Of a stretch of DNA of 39,060 nt, positions 15,082 to 23,961 are shown in pieces (the first letter of the stretch is position 1; the number at the start of each line of letters is the position of its first letter). Made by a program: the position numbers and the translations under genes. The DNA comes from Maricaulis sp. (lineage in GTDB: Bacteria; Pseudomonadota; Alphaproteobacteria; Caulobacterales; Maricaulaceae): contig NZ_JASBRQ010000003.1 of NCBI RefSeq assembly GCF_030149425.1, positions 1-39,060 on the forward strand. The letters are read 5' to 3'. The notes beneath the pieces are model-generated. The model did no database searches. It saw only the letters and a program-made list of their open reading frames with translations, and was not told the DNA's origin.

Positions 15082-17955
15082 TTATTCAGCTAGATGAACA
15101 TAGCGCTCAAACAGGGCCCGAACGCGCGTCGCCCGCGCGTCCAAATCGTCCTTAAGCGTCGCCAAATCGGTGCTGGAACAGGCCTGACACAGCGCGATAA
15201 TTGCGCCCTTGCTGGCCCGATCCGGGTCGAATCCGGAGCCGTGGGCGACTCGCAGCAGCTGCGACAGGGAGAGATAGAGCAACAGGCTCTCGATGAGAAA
15301 GCGCGCCGGCTCGCGCTCGATCACCCCGGCAGTCGACAGAGCCGTCAGCGCGGCAGAGGTGGACGCCTGGGCCGCGCCGAGCTGTTGCGCATGCACGAGC
15401 TGCAGGGTCTGGGCGATGAACTCGATATCCTGGATACCGCCAAGCCGCGCCTTCAGGTCCCAGGGCGAGCGGGCCGGCTTGGCCTCCTCCAGACGGGTCC
15501 GCATATTGCGCGCATCGGTGACAATCATCGACGCGTCCCCGGCGCCCTTGAGCACGGTCTCAATGGCGGCGGATATCCGGTCTGACAGGCCGGGATCACC
15601 GGTGATCATGCGCGAGCGGGTCAGGGCCATGCGCTCCCAGGTCCAGGCCTCACCACCGTAATAGCTTTCAAACCGGCTGAACTGCACCGCTACCGGCCCG
15701 GCCTTGCCGGAAGGGCGTAATTGCATGTCGACCTGGTAGAGCTCGCCCTCCTCGGTCGGTACCGACAGGGCGGAGACCAGGCGCTGGGTGAAACGGGTAA
15801 ACCAGGTCTGTGCCTCGACCGGCGCGTCGTGCACGACCATGATGTCGAGATCGCTGTCGGCGGAGAGTTCACGCCCGCCCAGCTTGCCCAGACCGATCAC
15901 CGCCCAGCGGCCCGGGGCCGGACCATAGCGGCGCTCCGCCTCGGCCAGGCAGGCCTTGGCGAGGCGTTCAATCGACGCATCCGCCATGTCGGAAAATGCC
16001 GCACCGGCGGTTTGCGCTTCGATCGTGCCGCGCAGGATCTGGGTGCCGACGCGCAAACGCTCCTCGCGCACCGAACGGCGGACCTGGTTGAGGACATCCT
16101 CGAAGGCCATAGCGTCCGGCGTTGCCTCCAGCAGGCGCTGGCGGAAGGCATCGGGCGGATCTGTATCGACCGGGATGGCAAAGCGCTGGTCAAGCATGGC
16201 GTCGATCAATTCCGGCCGCCGCGCCAGATCACTGGCCATGCGCGGCGCCAGCAGCAAAATCCCGATCAGGTCCGCCGCCAGGCCCGGCTCATTCATCAGC
16301 AGGGACAGCGGCTGCACGCCCATGGGCAGGCCTTCAAAAAAGGCCGAGAAGCGGGCGAAGGCAGCATCCGGCTCACCGGTCTCGGCCAGGGTGTCGACGA
16401 GCTGGGGCGCCCATTGGGCAAACAGCCGCCGCGCCCGGTCGGTGCGCAGTGCGCGGATCTTGCCCGCGGCCCAGCCATTGAGCCGGAACCAGATCCGGTC
16501 CGGCTCGGCAAAGCCCAGCTGGGTCAGCGTGGTCAGCGTATCCGGCGTCGGCTCGACCCCGGTCAGCACCAGCGACCCGGCGCGCGAGGCCAGTGGCTTG
16601 TCCTGTTCGAACTGGTCGGAGAAATGCCCGTGCACGCGGGTTAGCACCGCTTCGACCTCGTTTTCGAAGGCCGCCATGGTCTCAAACCCCGCCAGCGCGG
16701 CCAGGCTCGCCCGCGCCGCCTCATCCTCAGGCACGGTCTGGCTGGCCTCGTCCTGGCGCATCTGGATGCGGTGCTCCCACTGACGCAGGCGGATATAATC
16801 CTCCACCAGGGCCTGGGCGATGGGTGCCTCGACCGCACCGGCCGTGGTCAAAGCCGCCAGCGCGTCACGCGTCGCCGGGGTGCGCACATCGCGATTGCGC
16901 CCGCCCATGACGAGTTGCGGGACCTGGACAAAGAATTCGATCTCGCGAATGCCGCCCTGCCCCAGTTTCAGGTCATGCCCGGCCGGACGGATCTCGGCGC
17001 GCCGGCCGACGGTCTGGATCTGGCGGGCCAGAGAGCGGATATCGTCGATCGCGGCATAATCCAGCGCCCGGCGCCAGATGAAGGGCTGCATCGCCTCGAT
17101 ATAGCGCGCCCCGGCCGCAAGATCGCCGGCACAAGGCCGCGCCTTGATCCAGGCCGCCCGCTCCCAGGTCATGCCCAGCGTCTCGTAATAGTGAAAGGCC
17201 GCATCCGTCGACAGCGCCACCGGCGTCGCCCCGGGATCGGGCCGCAGGCGCAGATCGGTGCGGAAGACATAGCCGTCCGCGGTGACATCCTGCAGCGATT
17301 TTGCCACGGCCTGGATCAGGCGCGGTAGGCGTTTGCGCGCCTCCTGACCGTCCGGCAGATCGATCACCTCAGCATCAAACAGCACGACGAGATCGATATC
17401 GGAAGAATAGTTCAGCTCGCCGCCGCCCATCTTGCCCAGGGCCAGCACGAAGAGGCCGGGGAGCGGATTATCCAGCGAGACCGGCGCTGCGCACCGCCCC
17501 AGCGCCGCATTGAACCGGACATGGGCATACAGAGCGGCGCTGACCGCCGCATCGGCAAACCGCGTCACCGCCCCTGTGACCTGGCTCAGCGGCAGCGCCC
17601 CGGCCAGATCGCCCAGCCCGACAGCCAGGTGCATATCCGCCTTGGCCTGGCGCAGGACGGTGTCGAAGGCGGCCACGTCCGCCGCGTTCTGTGCCGCGTC
17701 GAAAGCGGCAGCGATCGCCTTGTCAACAACCGCGCTGACGGGGTTCCCGGTCAGAGCCAGCAAGGTCTCCGGCCGCCGCTGCGCCAGCCGCCCGAGATAG
17801 GGCGCATGGGCGAACACGCTTTCCAGGAAGTCCCGGGCCGAGCCCACCGCCTCCAGCTGTTCCGCATCCCACCCTTCAAAAAACCGCCCCGCCTCCCCGG
17901 CCACAGGGCCGGGCAGCGGTGCAAGATCTCTCAGAAGCGGACGGTCGGACGACAT
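15082..17955 (-). CDS. glnE: Bifunctional glutamine synthetase adenylyltransferase / adenylyl-removing enzyme
   Basis: A 957-residue cytosolic protein that adds AMP to, and removes it from, glutamine synthetase in response to PII state. Both nucleotidyltransferase domains are complete: the N-terminal removing domain has KMGGGELNYSSDIDLVVLFD near residue 185, and the C-terminal adenylating domain has KLGGRELSADSDLDIMVVHD near 698, each with the paired acidic residues. The LGQGGIREIEFFVQ and LGGIQDIEFIAQTLQ stretches of the regulatory helical parts are also present. Length is typical. ATG at 17955 gives the usual start. Confidence 0.95.
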   Translation of the reverse strand: MSSDRPLLRDLAPLPGPVAGEAGRFFEGWDAEQLEAVGSARDFLESVFAHAPYLGRLAQRRPETLLALTGNPVSAVVDKAIAAAFDAAQNAADVAAFDTVLRQAKADMHLAVGLGDLAGALPLSQVTGAVTRFADAAVSAALYAHVRFNAALGRCAAPVSLDNPLPGLFVLALGKMGGGELNYSSDIDLVVLFDAEVIDLPDGQEARKRLPRLIQAVAKSLQDVTADGYVFRTDLRLRPDPGATPVALSTDAAFHYYETLGMTWERAAWIKARPCAGDLAAGARYIEAMQPFIWRRALDYAAIDDIRSLARQIQTVGRRAEIRPAGHDLKLGQGGIREIEFFVQVPQLVMGGRNRDVRTPATRDALAALTTAGAVEAPIAQALVEDYIRLRQWEHRIQMRQDEASQTVPEDEAARASLAALAGFETMAAFENEVEAVLTRVHGHFSDQFEQDKPLASRAGSLVLTGVEPTPDTLTTLTQLGFAEPDRIWFRLNGWAAGKIRALRTDRARRLFAQWAPQLVDTLAETGEPDAAFARFSAFFEGLPMGVQPLSLLMNEPGLAADLIGILLLAPRMASDLARRPELIDAMLDQRFAIPVDTDPPDAFRQRLLEATPDAMAFEDVLNQVRRSVREERLRVGTQILRGTIEAQTAGAAFSDMADASIERLAKACLAEAERRYGPAPGRWAVIGLGKLGGRELSADSDLDIMVVHDAPVEAQTWFTRFTQRLVSALSVPTEEGELYQVDMQLRPSGKAGPVAVQFSRFESYYGGEAWTWERMALTRSRMITGDPGLSDRISAAIETVLKGAGDASMIVTDARNMRTRLEEAKPARSPWDLKARLGGIQDIEFIAQTLQLVHAQQLGAAQASTSAALTALSTAGVIEREPARFLIESLLLYLSLSQLLRVAHGSGFDPDRASKGAIIALCQACSSTDLATLKDDLDARATRVRALFERYVHLAE

Positions 17956-18130
17956 GGCGCCAAGCTGAACCGATCCGCGGGATGAGGGAAGAGGTTTGGG
18001 TGGTGGGTGCGCGGTGGCATCAGGCGGGTTTGGGCTCGCTAGTTAGATCCATCCGCCTCAGTAGCACTTGAATGGTCAGCAACCTCGGGTCAGAGTTCGC
18101 GCAATACGCGAACACCAGAGGGACCTCATC

Positions 18131-20413
18131 ATGCAAAACGCGATTATTCAGTTTGAGACCAAACCCGATTTTGACCGCGGTCCTGACGCACAAAAGGCAT
18201 TGATCGATGCACATCCCGATGCAGCTTCTCTATTCAGCCAGTTTCCGGGTATCGGCATTGAGTATCGCTACTCTGATCTTGGCGGCGATCTCGTAGAGCG
18301 CCTTCTGCTCGATGCGCGAGGCGCCCCGGATTCCAGTTTTCATCCAGATCTCTGTTTCACTCTGAGCTTTGGTAAGGAGGACGTCGCCAAGGTGCTGCAG
18401 GCACTCACAAGCCACCCGAAAGTGGTTTCATGCGAAATGGAGGTTGATGAAACTCCCGAAGCCCGCGCCCCGCTGACGTCCAACAACACGTCCTTCCAAA
18501 ACTATTTCGAAGACTATCCGGCGGGCAATGACCTGTTCTCGGTAGCCGGCAGCGTCTCGAATGCGCGCGGCGAAGGCCTACGCGTATTCACAATCGGATA
18601 CGATTTCTGGCGTGACCATCCAGAGTTCAAAAACACCCGGCACCCGATTGTCACGCCTCAGCCATTGTACGGCAGCCGAAGGGTCGGCACGCCATTTCTG
18701 GCGGTGTTGGCAGCGTCCTTGGGACAAGCGTCAATGACAGGCGGACTGCCATGGGCCGAGCACTATGTGCTTCCCGCATCCAACCCATCGAACCGTCTCG
18801 TTGTCGACCAATCCATCATGGAAGCGATACGCATAGGCGGTGAGGGTGATATCATCGTCATCGCAAGTTGGGCCGCATCTGTGAACGGTTTTAGCGACGT
18901 GCCGGTGGAATGCGCAGAATTCATCTGGAAGGCTATTCGTAAAGCGACGGATTTGGGCTTCGTCGTTGTTGAACCGGCAGGAGACGGTGGGCGCAACCTC
19001 GACGGATTCGTCAACGCCAATAATGAACACGTCCTTGATCCGATGAAGACAACCGAATTCCGCGATAGCGGTGCGGTCATGGTTGGCTCGAGCAAGTTTG
19101 TGCCGGGAACGGGGCTCACACCAAGCGACAAAACAAACCGTGGCGGTCGGATTGATGCATTTGCCGATGGAACCAACATTGTCAGCGCAGAAGACGATCC
19201 GAGCACGCCGGGTACTGGGCTCTATAACGGCTTCTCCGGCAACCAGTATTCCACAGCTGTCGTGGCCGCGGCGGTTGGTGTTGTTCAGAGCGCCTTCAAG
19301 GGCACGATCAATGTTATCCTGCCCGGGAACTCAATGCGCTGGGTTGTCGGCTCGAACGGAAAATATGTGAAAGGTATTGGTAGCCATCCGCGCCTGCGCA
19401 ATGTGCTGCCATCTCTGTTTAGAGTCTTTGATGATGTCTATTTGCGCGACTTTGTGGGCGATGACGGCTCGCGTCACAACCGGCGCCAGGGATTATCCTC
19501 CAGCCCTGACATTGTAATACGATCCCAGCCCTACACTTCGGCGCAGGCGGCGATTGGTCATGGCAGCGGGCAAGAAAACAATAATCGCCTGTCCCAGCCG
19601 GTCCGGCGCGGCCGCGACAGCTATATCTACCTGCGCGGCCTGAACCGGTCACGAAATGATGCGCAGGGCGTGCTGGCTGACATGTATTATGCCAAGCCGA
19701 GCGTGCTCACCACGCCAGACAAATGGAACCGGATAGGTCAGGCGCATTTTGACAGCGCGATCCCGGCCGGCGACAAGCTTCAATGTTCGCGTGCCTATCG
19801 TTGGAATACGGCCAATATCGCCTCCGGGCATTATTGTTTTGTCGCCATCATCTATAGCGTCACCGACCGGCCTCCGAATCTCGGCGCAATCGGACATATT
19901 GCCGACTGGGTCGATTTCATCTCTAGCTCGAACAATGTCGCCTGGCGGAATTTCGATGTCGTGGGCAAGGCGCCCAACGTGCGCCACAAAGAACGCTCGG
20001 AACACCCGGTGGATGTGGGCGTGCGTTTCCCCGTTTCGCTTGGCCTGAAGCTTGAAGTCACCAGCAACTTGCCCGCACGGGCATATGTAGGCTTCGAGAT
20101 CCCGGCGGTTCATGCCGGAATTTTCCAAGGCAACATCTCCTCTATCGACGCGGATACCGCGTGGCTGGAAATCGACCCTGATGGTACGCAAACCCTTATT
20201 GAAGACAACGAGGTACCGCGTCAGCTCGATCTCACACTGGTCTATCAAGACCTGCGTGGCATGGGCGATGATGGGGATAACGAGGAGTATGAGGTTTATC
20301 TGCGTTATCTCTTCAACGGGATCGAGATCGGCCGGCGGACCTGGATTATCAGCTCCTTGGCCGAGGAACCGGACGAGCCCGATCAAGAAGCCAAAGCCAA
20401 CACCTGCGCCTGA
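18131..20413 (+). CDS. Subtilisin-fold pseudopeptidase with N-terminal propeptide-like and C-terminal beta-sandwich domains
   Basis: A 760-residue protein without signal peptide or membrane span. Residues 70-106 resemble the end of an I9-type propeptide (FTLSFGKEDVAKVLQALTSH then PKVVSCEMEVD). Residues 145-390 follow the order of S8 motifs, but each active-site residue is changed: VFTIGYDFW where VAVIDTGVD is expected (Gly156 for Asp), VGTPFLAVLAA where HGTHVAGIIAA is expected (Pro188 for His), EPAGDGGRN where AAAGNSG is expected (Asp285 for the oxyanion Asn), and FSGNQYSTAVVAAAVGVVQS where SGTSMATPHVAGAAA is expected (Gln372 for Ser). Residues 438-615 hold DVYLRDFVGDDGS, SSSPDIVIR, IYLRGLNRS and SGHYCFVAIIYS, a beta-sandwich module. 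By eye the gene is less GC-rich than its neighbours. ATG at 18131 follows AGAGGG; TTG at 18068 is an alternative start. Role unknown. Confidence 0.7.
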   Translation: MQNAIIQFETKPDFDRGPDAQKALIDAHPDAASLFSQFPGIGIEYRYSDLGGDLVERLLLDARGAPDSSFHPDLCFTLSFGKEDVAKVLQALTSHPKVVSCEMEVDETPEARAPLTSNNTSFQNYFEDYPAGNDLFSVAGSVSNARGEGLRVFTIGYDFWRDHPEFKNTRHPIVTPQPLYGSRRVGTPFLAVLAASLGQASMTGGLPWAEHYVLPASNPSNRLVVDQSIMEAIRIGGEGDIIVIASWAASVNGFSDVPVECAEFIWKAIRKATDLGFVVVEPAGDGGRNLDGFVNANNEHVLDPMKTTEFRDSGAVMVGSSKFVPGTGLTPSDKTNRGGRIDAFADGTNIVSAEDDPSTPGTGLYNGFSGNQYSTAVVAAAVGVVQSAFKGTINVILPGNSMRWVVGSNGKYVKGIGSHPRLRNVLPSLFRVFDDVYLRDFVGDDGSRHNRRQGLSSSPDIVIRSQPYTSAQAAIGHGSGQENNNRLSQPVRRGRDSYIYLRGLNRSRNDAQGVLADMYYAKPSVLTTPDKWNRIGQAHFDSAIPAGDKLQCSRAYRWNTANIASGHYCFVAIIYSVTDRPPNLGAIGHIADWVDFISSSNNVAWRNFDVVGKAPNVRHKERSEHPVDVGVRFPVSLGLKLEVTSNLPARAYVGFEIPAVHAGIFQGNISSIDADTAWLEIDPDGTQTLIEDNEVPRQLDLTLVYQDLRGMGDDGDNEEYEVYLRYLFNGIEIGRRTWIISSLAEEPDEPDQEAKANTCA

Positions 20414-20495
20414 CGCATCGGCTGGTGCGCGGACTGGCGTTTCAGCTTTGCTCCGCAGCACCTCAGACCAGGCAAGGAAAGGAAAACACGCACCC

Positions 20496-21050
20496 ATGAG
20501 CCAGACCGAAACCAGTGTCACCGTGGTCGTGGACCGGACCGCCTTGCCGGACAAGATTGCCGAGTTTGAAGAGTATCTGACCCGGATCCGCGCCGCAGCG
20601 GCGGAGTTTCCAGGGTTTCTTGATAGCGATGTCATCCATCCGGAGGGCACGCACCGTTATATCTTGGTATTCCGCTTCGCCTCGCAGCAACAGCTCGATG
20701 ACTGGTCGGCCTCTAAGCCGCGCTGTCACTGGGTGGAAAAGATCGACCAGGTGGTCGAGGAGCCAACCAAGCTGATCACGCTGACCGGGCTGGAAACCTG
20801 GTTCTATGCGCCCGGGGGCGAGACCTACACGCCGCCGCCCAAGTACAAGATGGCGATTATCTCCTATCTCGCCATCGCCCCGACCATCATGGTGTTCAAC
20901 CTGATTTTCGGGCGCTTTCTGGTCGACATACCCGGCTATCTCGCCATCTACATCACCGCCCCGTTCATCGTGCTGCTGATGACCTATGCCGTGATGCCGC
21001 TGATGACGAAGCTGTTCCAGGGCTGGTTGTTTGCCAAGGCCGGGAAGTAG
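20496..21050 (+). CDS. Antibiotic-biosynthesis-monooxygenase (ABM) domain protein with C-terminal membrane spans
   Basis: A 184-residue protein. Residues 1-110 form a dimeric alpha-beta barrel of the ABM type (VTVVVDRTALPDKIAEFEEY, then FPGFLDSDVIHPEG and RYILVFRFASQQQLDDW), similar to COG3224 proteins. Residues 115-180 hold two membrane spans (MAIISYLAIAPTIMVFNLIF and LAIYITAPFIVLLMTYAVMP), so the barrel is tethered on the cytosolic face. The family is annotated as uncharacterised; despite the name no antibiotic link is implied. ATG at 20496 is chosen; a GGAAAGG site lies farther off than usual. It follows the pseudopeptidase by 82 bases, and the two may be expressed together. Confidence 0.8.
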   Translation: MSQTETSVTVVVDRTALPDKIAEFEEYLTRIRAAAAEFPGFLDSDVIHPEGTHRYILVFRFASQQQLDDWSASKPRCHWVEKIDQVVEEPTKLITLTGLETWFYAPGGETYTPPPKYKMAIISYLAIAPTIMVFNLIFGRFLVDIPGYLAIYITAPFIVLLMTYAVMPLMTKLFQGWLFAKAGK

Positions 21051-21099
21051 GCGACGGCCGATTGGCGATCGCAGCCGGGGGCGTTGTTCTGCGCTGCTC

Positions 21100-21174
21100 G
21101 AACCGCACGGTTCGCAAGCGCGACCGCGCGCCGGGCGGTCAGCCCGCCCCATCGGAGGCGTTCGCAAAGCGAAC
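21100..21174. repeat. Cluster of three short hairpins (intergenic)
   Basis: Three dyads lie in a row between the ABM gene and tRNA-Leu: GAACCG-CA-CGGTTC (21100-21113), GGGCGG-TCAGC-CCGCCC (21133-21149) and GTTCGC-AAA-GCGAAC (21160-21174). None is followed by a T-run on the plus strand, so classical termination is doubtful. The hairpins resemble the short palindromes in the mosaic repeats near 31.1-31.9 kb in style, not in sequence. Confidence 0.5.
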
Positions 21175-21192
21175 TGCCGTGAGATCAAAAAA

Positions 21193-21279
21193 TGGTGCGG
21201 GCGGCCGGACTTGAACCGGCACGACCTTGCGGTCGGCAGATTTTAAGTCTGCTGCGTCTACCAATTCCGCCACGCCCGC
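21193..21279 (-). tRNA. tRNA-Leu (anticodon UAA)
   Basis: The minus strand gives an 87-base tRNA with encoded CCA. The acceptor arms GCGGGCG (5') and CGCCCGC (3') pair; the D arm starts TGGCGGAATTGGTAGACGC, typical of leucine tRNAs; the anticodon arm GCAGA-CTTAAAA-TCTGC shows anticodon UAA; a long variable arm follows (CGACCGCAAGGTCG, class II tRNA); and the T arm reads GCCGGTTCAAGTCCGGC. The anticodon reads UUA and UUG. It lies about 50 bases downstream of the vWA gene on the same strand. Confidence 0.97.
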
Positions 21280-21286
21280 GCCGGGT

Positions 21287-21329
21287 AGACGGGCGCGATC
21301 CTACACACCCGTCTGGCGCTGGCCAGCGC
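21287..21329. other. Two adjacent dyads between the vWA gene stop and tRNA-Leu
   Basis: AGACGGG and CCCGTCT pair across 14 bases (21287-21314), and next to the vWA stop is a perfect 14-base palindrome, GCGCTGGCCAGCGC (21316-21329). On the minus strand no T-run follows either, so they may be processing or weak stop structures rather than a classical terminator. Confidence 0.35.
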
Positions 21330-22970
21330 TTAGGGCACCTTCTGGCCGAGGCTGTCATCGAGATAGCCGGCGCGCTCGACCAGGCCGAGGAATTCGGCGC
21401 GGAAGCCGAGCGCATCCTCGCCGGTCAGCCCTGAGGCGCCAGCCCGCACTGCAGCCCAGTCATAGGAAGGATCGCGCAGATAGGGGTCATCGCGCAGGAG
21501 CTGGGCAAAGCCGGCGACATGGACCGAGAAGCGGGCCTCCTCGCCCGCCTCCTCGAAGCGGTCGACGGCGTCGGCGGTGGTCACCGGGCGCTCGATCAGG
21601 CGGCTTTCCGCCTCGCCCGGCCGCTTATAGCGCAGCCGCAGGTGTGCGAACTCATCGCTCAACTCCGCCGGCTGGTCGGCCTGCGGCTGATAGCGCGAGG
21701 GTTCAAGCAGGAGGCCGTCCGAGCCCGGAGCGGCAATCTCGTAGATGGCGGTGACGGAATGGCCGGAGCCGATCTCGCCGGCATCGACGCGGTCATTGTT
21801 GAAATCGGCATTGTCCAGCAGCCGGGTCTCATAGCCGATCAGCCGGTATTCAGAGACGCGGGCCGGGTTGAACTCGATCTGGATTTTCACGTCTTCGGCA
21901 ATCGGGAAGAGTGAGGACGCGCTTTCCTCGACCAGCATGCGACGGGCTTCACGGCGACTGTCGATATAACCCGCCGTGCCATTGCCGGCCTGGGCCAGGG
22001 TCTGCATCAGCTGGTCGTTATAATTGCCACGGCCAAACCCCATGATGGAGAGATAGACACCGCTCTCGCGCTTGCGGGCAACGAAGTCCTCCAGGCTCTC
22101 ATCACGTGTCTGGCCGACATTGAAATCCCCGTCGGTCAAAAGCATGACGCGATTAACGGCTTCGGGGTCGAAATTGCGTTCGGCGAGATCATAGGCCAGC
22201 GCCAGGCCAGCGCCCCCGGCGGTGGAACCACCGGCGGAGAGGCGATCAAGGGCGGTATGGATGCGACGGGCATGACGCGCCTCGGTCGGCTCCAGCACAG
22301 CGCCCGCCGCACCGGCGTAAACGACAATGGCGACGGTATCGTCCGGATCGAGCTCTTCGACCAGCATGTGCATGGCATCGACGGCCAGCGGCAGCTTGTC
22401 CGGCGCCCCCATCGAGCCGGAAACATCGATCAGGAAGACCAGATTGGCGCGCGGGCGCTCCTCCGGCACGATGTCATATCCCTGGATGCCGATATGCAGG
22501 AGCTGGGTGTCTGCATTCCATGGCGTCGGCATGAGTTCGACATGGGTGGCGAACGGCGCATCCGTGCCCTCGGGCAGGGCGTATTCATAGTCGAAATAAT
22601 TCACCATCTCCTCGACACGAATGGCATCCGAGGGCGGCAATTGCCCGTCTTCCAGGCGGCGGCGCACGACGGAATAGGAGGCGGTGTCGACATCAATGGA
22701 GAAGGTGGAGACCGGCTCATCGGCGACCGCGATGACGGGATTGATATCCACATCCTCGAAACGATCGCGATCGACGGTAATGCGCGGCTCGGCTTCGGCC
22801 ATCAACCGAGACCCGGTGACCGCAATCCGCTCAGCCCCATAGGCTGGCGCATAAGCCGGTGGCGGCGGAGGTGGTGGTGAAGGCGGCGGCGGCGATGGCG
22901 GCGGCGGTGTCGAGGCCATACAGGCCGACAACATCAAAACGGATGCGAACGCGAATAGCTTGGATTTCAT
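21330..22970 (-). CDS. von Willebrand factor A domain lipoprotein (YfbK/DUF3520 type)
   Basis: A 546-residue envelope protein. Its lipoprotein signal ends in lipobox LMLSAC (Cys17). A proline-rich stretch (TPPPPSPPPPSPPPPPPP) follows, then the von Willebrand N-terminal module (VSTFSIDVDTASYSVVRRRL, VEEMVNYFDYEY), a vWA domain with a complete metal site DVSGS (182-186), GGSTAGGAGL and LLTDGDFNVG, and the C-terminal DUF3520 region (YRLIGYETRLLDNADFNND). YfbK-type proteins are uncharacterised envelope proteins. Just after the proline part lies IAVTGSRLMAEAEPRITV, whose VTGSR recalls the start of TonB-dependent receptor plug domains. ATG at 22970 has a GAGGAC ribosome site; tRNA-Leu lies 50 bases beyond its end. 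Confidence 0.85.
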   Translation of the reverse strand: MKSKLFAFASVLMLSACMASTPPPPSPPPPSPPPPPPPAYAPAYGAERIAVTGSRLMAEAEPRITVDRDRFEDVDINPVIAVADEPVSTFSIDVDTASYSVVRRRLEDGQLPPSDAIRVEEMVNYFDYEYALPEGTDAPFATHVELMPTPWNADTQLLHIGIQGYDIVPEERPRANLVFLIDVSGSMGAPDKLPLAVDAMHMLVEELDPDDTVAIVVYAGAAGAVLEPTEARHARRIHTALDRLSAGGSTAGGAGLALAYDLAERNFDPEAVNRVMLLTDGDFNVGQTRDESLEDFVARKRESGVYLSIMGFGRGNYNDQLMQTLAQAGNGTAGYIDSRREARRMLVEESASSLFPIAEDVKIQIEFNPARVSEYRLIGYETRLLDNADFNNDRVDAGEIGSGHSVTAIYEIAAPGSDGLLLEPSRYQPQADQPAELSDEFAHLRLRYKRPGEAESRLIERPVTTADAVDRFEEAGEEARFSVHVAGFAQLLRDDPYLRDPSYDWAAVRAGASGLTGEDALGFRAEFLGLVERAGYLDDSLGQKVP

Positions 22971-23094
22971 GCAAGTCCTCCCGCCCCTCAGGGCCCCTGT
23001 CCCGCAAGGCAGACTATTGCACAACCGCGCCATCGCGAGACCAAATCAAGGCCATCTCGCGGCGTTTTGCTGATGATTGGAGTAGAGGGCGGCG

Positions 23095-23877
23095 TTACGC
23101 GTCCGGGTCGATCTGCGGCTCGATGCCGAGATCGGAGACAAAGCCGGCAATGGTGTTGATGACCTCATCGAGCGCTGTCTCATCGGTCGAGCGGACAACC
23201 AGATGGGTGCCGCGGCGGATCTTGCCGTCCTGGATTTCCAGGAAATAGGGATAGGATCCAATCGAGACCTGCGGGAATTGGTCCTGCAGCTCCCCGAGCC
23301 GGGCTGCGACATCGCCTTCGCGCAGGTTTTCGCCCTTCACCGAACGCGAGCGCGTCACCGCACCGCCCTCCAGCCGATGGGCGATATCCTCGAGCATGCC
23401 GCGCGCGATCTTGGGCACGCCGGCGAGGGTGAAGACATTGCCGGTCTGGAAACCGGGTGCACCGGTCACCGGATTGACGATCAGCGAGGCCCCGTCAGGA
23501 ATACGGGCCATGCGCTTGCGGCTCTCGGTCAGCGGCGTGCCGGATTTGAGATACCATTCCTCGATGATCTCCAGTGCATCGGCGCGGACATCGATATGCA
23601 CCCCGAAGGCGGCGGCGATGGCATCAGCGGTGATGTCGTCATGGGTCGGCCCGATGCCGCCCGTGGTGAAGACATAATCAGCCTTGGCGCGCAGGGTGTT
23701 GACGGCGTCGACGATCACATCCTGCTCGTCCGGCACGGTGCGGCACTCGATGACATTAATGCCGATCGGCGCCAGGAAATGCGCGATCTGCTGCAGGTTC
23801 TTGTCTGCGGTGCGGCCGGAGAGGACCTCGTCCCCGATCAGCAGAACTGCTGCTGTGACCCGTTTTGCCTCACTCAT
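23095..23877 (-). CDS. CinA N-terminal-type molybdopterin-binding domain protein
   Basis: A 260-residue cytosolic protein of the MoaB/Mog/CinA fold. It has AAVLLIGDEVLSGRTADKN, the DYVFTTGGIGPTHDDITADA motif that binds pterin or nucleotide in the family, and LAGVPKIARGMLEDI. It corresponds to the N-terminal (COMP/pyrophosphatase-like) half of CinA without the C-terminal PncC nicotinamide-nucleotide amidase, which is common in alphaproteobacteria. Members act on ADP-ribose or are competence-related in other bacteria; here the role is uncertain. ATG at 23877 is chosen, divergent from sfsA with 84 bases between starts. Confidence 0.85.
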   Translation of the reverse strand: MSEAKRVTAAVLLIGDEVLSGRTADKNLQQIAHFLAPIGINVIECRTVPDEQDVIVDAVNTLRAKADYVFTTGGIGPTHDDITADAIAAAFGVHIDVRADALEIIEEWYLKSGTPLTESRKRMARIPDGASLIVNPVTGAPGFQTGNVFTLAGVPKIARGMLEDIAHRLEGGAVTRSRSVKGENLREGDVAARLGELQDQFPQVSIGSYPYFLEIQDGKIRRGTHLVVRSTDETALDEVINTIAGFVSDLGIEPQIDPDA

Positions 23878-23961
23878 GCCTCGTCCGCCCTACTCATGAT
23901 GGTATGTCTCGCCAAATGCGCTTCACCGGTTATATGAGGCGGAAACGCAAAAGGCCCAACC

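Noticed and set aside
19649-20650. Open frame of 333 codons opposite the 3' part of the pseudopeptidase gene
   Set aside because: Spans two plus-strand genes and contains no domain; typical GC-rich antisense opening.
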